From Cercis canadensis (taxonomy: Eukaryota > Streptophyta > Magnoliopsida > Fabales > Fabaceae), in contig QAOA01007962.1 of assembly GCA_003255065.1 (NCBI GenBank), positions 407,229-471,228 on the forward strand: 64,000 bases of DNA, in the 5' to 3' direction. The stretch's first letter is position 1. The number at the start of each line of letters is the position of its first letter. Of this stretch, positions 59,607-64,000 are shown piece after piece. A program made the position numbers and the translations under genes. Below the pieces are notes generated by a model. That model was not told where the DNA came from. It saw only the letters and a program-made list of their open reading frames with translations, and did not search any database.

Positions 59607-59712
59607 CTCTGCAACTCCAACACCAGAAACCAATCTTGCCAGAAAGATATACAAAGGAAACACAGTCTGGGTTTCAGTCAGAGTCCGCGAAAGCAAAATT
59701 GTCATTTGTATT
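59607..59712 (-). CDS. EMF2: EMF2-like exon 1 (first visible)
   Basis: 106 nt: one base completing a split codon, then 35 codons ending VAE. The acceptor AG is at 59713-59714 and the donor GT at 59605-59606. It encodes IQMTILLSRT and FPLYIFLARLVS, matching the EMF2 block that follows the basic RRIQMT segment. Upstream exons that should carry the start codon were not found between here and the LINE and copia debris at 60.1 kb, so they presumably lie right of the window. Confidence 0.85.
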
Positions 59713-60228
59713 CTAAATATGAAAATTATACAATTTCATTAGCGTCTCAAAATGATATTTTTGCTAAAAGTATAATTAGAGAAACCAAGGAAACACCAGA
59801 GTTAAAACAATGTCTAATTAGCAATCACTAGAAATTACAGAAAACTTGAGCTTATCCACCAATAAATAATTAGATAAATACAATGACTTGGTTGTATAGT
59901 GACTGCTAACATCATTTTCTAGTGATGTAGACTTGTATTAAAATGGTGATCATGGGGTTGATATCATTGTAATCTACTTTTGAGGATAAGTTCTGTTTCA
60001 ATGACAAGTCAACAAAGTTAGAGGGATAAAAACATGAATTTTCTAAGACCAATGATGCCAGATCATCATATCAGAGCTCATTGTGCTTAAGCATATCTTC
60101 AGCCAGATATCTTCACCTGCTCATCTTCTTTAAGATAGGGTTGTTTTTATGGCTTCTTTGTGGGCTTCAGCTCATGGGCATATTAGAGGTGCTTCTTTAA
60201 CAGATATGCAAAGAGAATGGACTCTCTC
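59713..60228 (-). other. EMF2-like intron 0 (upstream of exon 1), part in view
   Basis: AT-rich intron leading into a plus-strand LINE fragment (about 60110-60228). No exon for the EMF2 N-terminus was found here. Confidence 0.65.
60110..60228 (+). mobile_element. L1-type LINE ORF2 C-terminal fragment
   Basis: Plus-strand codons read DRVVFMASLWASAHGHIRGA followed by SLTDMQREW, the conserved last segment of Vitis-type L1 ORF2. It is the same motif that ends the minus-strand fragment at 58391. It is cut on the right by the LTR of element H. Confidence 0.65.
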
Positions 60229-60378
60229 TTGACTGTGAATATTGTAATTATTATAGCTTACATCTAGGCTTGTAACTAGGATGTGATTAGGCCCATGATT
60301 AGGCCTGTATTTATTGTACAGTTAATATAAATAATACCTGTGAGAAGCTAGTCTCACACACTTCCACCATCTCTCACA
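60229..60378 (+). repeat. 5' LTR of element H (partial)
   Basis: About 150 bp of the alpha LTR, lacking its outer end, ending CATCTCTCACA before the primer site. Confidence 0.85.
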
Positions 60379-63300
60379 TGATATCAGAGCAATTTTAGTG
60401 AGAAAAATTTCTGCCTTCTTGCTGTGCACTTTTCCAGCGGTGAATATTCCCTCCCATGCTATGTTTTTACTCCAGCAGTGTTGTTATTACTAGGATTTAG
60501 TGGTTGTGTCTCTTTCTAGCCACCCTAGGATTCGAGTTTTCAAAATCCACCTCCACAGTCAAAGCCAGAAACCTCCGCCCGGAGAAACCCCAGAACCACA
60601 TCACCTTCCACCTTTGCACGTGCCGACACGCGCTGTTGCCAGCAATGCAAGTGACTCCCACGCGCCAACAGCTTCTTCAACGCATGGAGGCGCATGGCTT
60701 CTCTGATCACCGTGAAACCTTCCAGATCTCTCCTCCAGCATATTTTCGAACTATTCCTGCCCTTATTCTGGTGTTATCAGATCTGAACAGCATCGCATCA
60801 GTCCTGTTTTCTTCCATATATTAAAGGTTATGACTTTGTTTTGGAACCAACAGATCCAAATGGCTTATTCAGACACTGATACCACTGCACATCAACCATT
60901 CCACACTCTCTTTCACTCCTACTATTTGTGCTAAAAAATTAACTGGTTCTAGTAACTACATGACATGGTCTATTTCTGTGAAGTTGTGGTTCTTAGGCCA
61001 AGGCCATAAGGAACACTTGGTAAAACAAGTTAAAGATATCTCTGATAAGGATAAGCCTAAGTGGAAACAGGTTGATGCACATCTTTGCAATATCCTCTGG
61101 CAGTCTACTGATCGTGTTCTTGTTGGCCAATATGGGTCATATTGTACTTGTTATGAAGTTTGGCACAAAGCCAAGAAGCTCTACTCAAATGATATAAATC
61201 ATCTTTATAATGTTGTCTCCAGTATGAAGACGATTAAGAAACAAGATGCTCCCATCAATTCCAATGAGATATGCAAACCTATATGGGGTAGATCGAGACT
61301 CTTCAACATGAATTCAATGAGATGATGCCCTTTTCAACTGATGTTGCACAACAAGAGGAACATCGCGGAAAATTCTTCATGGTTCTTGCACTAGCCGGCT
61401 TGCTATCTGATTGGATTCGGTCCGCAATCAAATTCTGGACAATCTTGGGGTTCCTACTATGGGTACTATGTTTGAGCAGCTAATTCGTATTTCAGCACCT
61501 ACAAGTGTTTCTGTTTCAGCTACCCCAACTGATTCTACTATTCTAGCCTCTTAGGTGAACCATCGAGAGGATGGTAAGGGAGGACGTGGTGATCAGCGCT
61601 TTCGAAACAAGGATCAACCTCGGTGTACTCACTGCCATAAAACTGGCCACACAATGGACCATTGTTTTCTCCTTCATGGTCGACCTACTAAGATTGCGAA
61701 TGTTGCACCGTATGATTCTTCATCTGGTACTGTATCTGTATCTACTGTTGACTATAATGAGTTCCTGCGATTCCAAGAGACCAAGCAGCCACCCTCAATA
61801 GCCTTTGTTGCTCATACTGGTAATCCTATTGCTTGCATCTCTCAATCATCCTCACTTGGACCCTAGGTTCTTGATTCTGGTGCTTCAAATCACATGATTG
61901 GTAACAAGAATCTATTCTCTAATCTCACTTACTCTAATTCACTGTCCACCGTTACCTTAGCTAATGGCTCACAAACCAAAGTAAAAGGCATTGGTCAGGC
62001 CAAGCCCTTGCATTCTTTATCTTTAAATTCTGTCCTTTTTGTACCAAGGTGTCTATTTAATTTTATCTTTGTTGGCAAATTAACCCAGACCCTACCTTAT
62101 TCTGTTACCTTTGTAGCTAATTTGGTTCTTGTGCAGGATCGGGACACTGGGAGGACGATTGGAGTAGGGCGTGAGTCCCATGGACTATACTACCTGACCA
62201 CACCATCACCTCCTGTGACTTGTATTGTTGTTGATTCACCTTAGCTTCTCCACCATCGTTTGGGACATCCCAGTTTACAAAAACTCCAAAAGATAGTGCC
62301 TAGTCTTTCTCGTATCTCTACTTTAGAATGTGAGTCTTGTCAATTAGGAAAACATGCTCGTAGTTCGTTTCCTAGTCGTGTCAATAAACAAGTTGAGTTT
62401 CCCTTTGCTTAAGTTCATTCTAATGTATGGGGTCCTAGTCGAGTAAACTCAACTTTGGGCTTTCAGTACTTTGTAACCTTTGTCAATGATTTTTCTCGAT
62501 GTACTTGGCTATTTCTAATGAAAAATTGTTCTTAACTATTCTCTATTTTTCAAACCTTTTGCTCAAAGATTAAAACTCAGTTTGGTATCACAATTTGCAC
62601 CTTGAGGAGTGATAATGCACATGAATATTTTTATGCTCCCTTTCAATCTTTTATGACTTCTCAAGGTATTCTCCATCAATCCTTTTGTGCTCATACCCCT
62701 CAACAAAATGGGGTGGCTAAGCGGAAATAGATCGTCTAAAGGCTCAACTGGTTGCAAAGGGATATACCCATATCTATGGCCTTGACTATGGCGATACTTT
62801 TTCTCTTGTTGCCAAGATGGTCTTTATTCGCCTCTTTCTCTCTATGGCAGTCATTCACCGCTGGCCCCTTTATCAACTCAATATTAAAAACACCTTTCTA
62901 CATGGCGAATTGCAGGAGGAAATCTATATCGAGCAACCACCTGGGTTTGTTGCTCAGGGAGATTCTAGATTGGTATGTTGACTTTGTAGATCTATCTATG
63001 GACTTAAACAATCTCCACGGGCTTGGTTTGGGAGATTTAGTGCAGTTGTCCGAGCGTTTGGTATGATTCAAAGTGAGGTCGATCATTCAGTCTTTTACTA
63101 TCATTCATCCCCTAACCGATGCATTTACTTGGTTGTCTATGTAGATGACATTGTGATTACAGGGAATGACCAAGATGGCATACAAAAGCTCAAACAACAT
63201 CTATTCCAGCACTTTCAAACAAAGGATTTGGGCAAACTCAAGTATTTCCTAGGAATAGAAGTTGCTCAATCACAAAAGGGTATTGCCATCTCACAACGGA

Positions 63301-64000
63301 AATATACTTTGGACAATTTGAGAGAAACGGGCATATCAAATTGCAAACCTATGGATACTCCAATGGATCCAAATGTCAAGCTCCTACCCGATCAAGGGGA
63401 GCCCTTATCAAATCCTAGCAGATACCGGAGACTTGTTGGAAAACTCAACTATCTCACAGTGACATGGCCTGATATTGCCTTTCCGATGAGTGTAGTTAGT
63501 CAGTTTTTGAGTTCTCCGCGTGGCAATCATTGGGATGCAGTGATTCGTATTTTAAAATACATCAAGAAGCCACCGGGTAAAGGTCTCTAGACATACTCAG
63601 GTAGTTGGCTATTCAAATGCTGATTGGACAGGATGTCCATATGATAGACGCTCAACTACCAGATATTGTGTATTTGTTGGAGGCAATCTAGTGTCATGGA
63701 AGAGCAAAAAACAGTTTGTTGTTGCTCGGTCCACTACTAAGGCAGAATACCAAGCCATGGCTAAAGCAACTTGTGAGCTCATATGGCTGAAACAGTTACT
63801 CCAGGAGTTAAATTTATGAAGGTTCAGCAAATGAGATTAATATGTGATAACCAAGCAGCTCTCCACATTGCCTCTAATCCAGTCTTCCATGAAAGGACCA
63901 AACATATAGAGATCCACTGTCATTTTATTAGAGATAAGATACTTTCAGGAGATATCGCTACTGATTTTGTTAGATCAAATGATCAATTAGCATATATGTT
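60229..64000 (+). mobile_element. Ty1/copia element H (family alpha), broken, open at the right edge
   Basis: The partial 5' LTR is at 60229-60378, followed by primer-site variant TGATATCAGAGC (60379) and a leader to about 60850 that matches Z and I. Parts: gag (about 60860-61800, knuckle CTHCHKTGHTMDHC), protease (about 61870), GAG-pre-integrase (about 62240-62380), integrase (about 62400-62720), reverse transcriptase (from about 62740, YVDDIVITG near 63140) and RNase H (from about 63610 to the window end). It has several breaks. The 3' LTR lies beyond 64000. Confidence 0.92.

Larger units (their letters stand above)
26645..59712 (-). other. EMF2: EMF2-like Polycomb gene, visible span (exons 1-14 of the part seen)
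   Basis: A host gene is spread over 33 kb on the minus strand. EMF2/VRN2/Su(z)12 proteins are the zinc-finger subunit of nuclear PRC2, which trimethylates H3K27 and in plants keeps flowering and seed programmes silent. Fourteen exons were found by eye from splice sites and protein similarity. They are all GT-AG, keep frame across every junction, and total 1252 nt (about 417 residues). The order of conserved blocks (FPLYIFLARLVS, AEYSAVYR, VTISAEE-like, NVIFNYRYYNNKLQ, EDFSCPFCLVK, SHDLFNFEFW, LQFAKTRKLS, KRQFFHSHR) is that of EMF2 as I remember it. The N-terminal exons and the C-terminal VEFS box are not in the window. Introns hold whole LTR elements. Because both gene ends are out of sight I cannot say whether the gene is active or a well-preserved relic. 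Confidence 0.9.

Noticed and set aside
59157-59712. First thought the 57-60 kb exons belonged to an SMC-hinge/GMI1-like gene
   Set aside because: The zinc-finger, FNYRYYNNKLQ and LQFAKTRK blocks found downstream in phase identify the gene as EMF2-like.
60060-60090. CATATCAGAGCTC near 60079 as another copia primer site
   Set aside because: No LTR end precedes it and no leader follows. The sequence runs into a LINE fragment.

Overview
This is nuclear DNA from a flowering plant, almost certainly a woody eudicot. Grapevine (Vitis) is my best guess, from the general look of the retrotransposon and LINE families and the very large introns, but nothing in the window proves the species. There is no bacterial, phage, plasmid or CRISPR content, and I see no rRNA or tRNA gene.

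Most of the long open frames belong to LTR retrotransposons, but the window also holds a host gene that shows up only as short exons on the minus strand. Fourteen consecutive exons between 59712 and 26645 encode about 417 residues of an EMF2-like protein: the Su(z)12-type subunit of the plant Polycomb Repressive Complex 2, with its C2H2 zinc finger (exons 8-9). All the splice sites are GT-AG and all thirteen codon phases fit from exon to exon. The first exons should lie beyond the right edge. The C-terminal VEFS box should lie beyond the left edge, or be lost. If the gene is continuous, it covers nearly the whole window.

Layout, left to right. 1-505: LTR and leader of a minus-strand Ty1/copia element (family alpha) that continues off the window. 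544-15086: an alpha-family copia element (A, minus) split by copia element B (4011-14088, plus), which is itself split by copia element C (6670-11784, plus). C has identical LTRs and one unbroken 1493-codon frame, so it looks whole and very young. 15087-21055: a jumble of copia fragments (an alpha LTR piece, D, E, F), with a 291-bp TRIM/SMART-type miniature LTR element inserted in D. 21228-26363: copia element G (plus). 26645-30644: EMF2-like exons 14 to 11, with a solo LTR. 30645-43649: one huge intron holding an old TRIM relic, copia J (plus, with a solo LTR inside) and copia I (minus). 43650-44002: exons 10 to 8. 45062-50590: a Ty3/gypsy chromovirus, L (minus). 50947-51011: exon 7. 51152-56090: copia K (plus). 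56919-59712: exons 6 to 1, with LINE tails in the introns. 60229-64000: alpha-family copia H (plus), open at the window end.

Six elements (B, C, G, I, J, K), the gypsy element L, one solo LTR and one TRIM have readable 5-bp target-site duplications, so most boundaries are exact. Retrotransposon genes are treated as fossils: only families, parts, boundaries and relative ages are given. LTR difference counts were made by eye. All intergenic-looking stretches appear to be introns of the one host gene or debris of older repeats.
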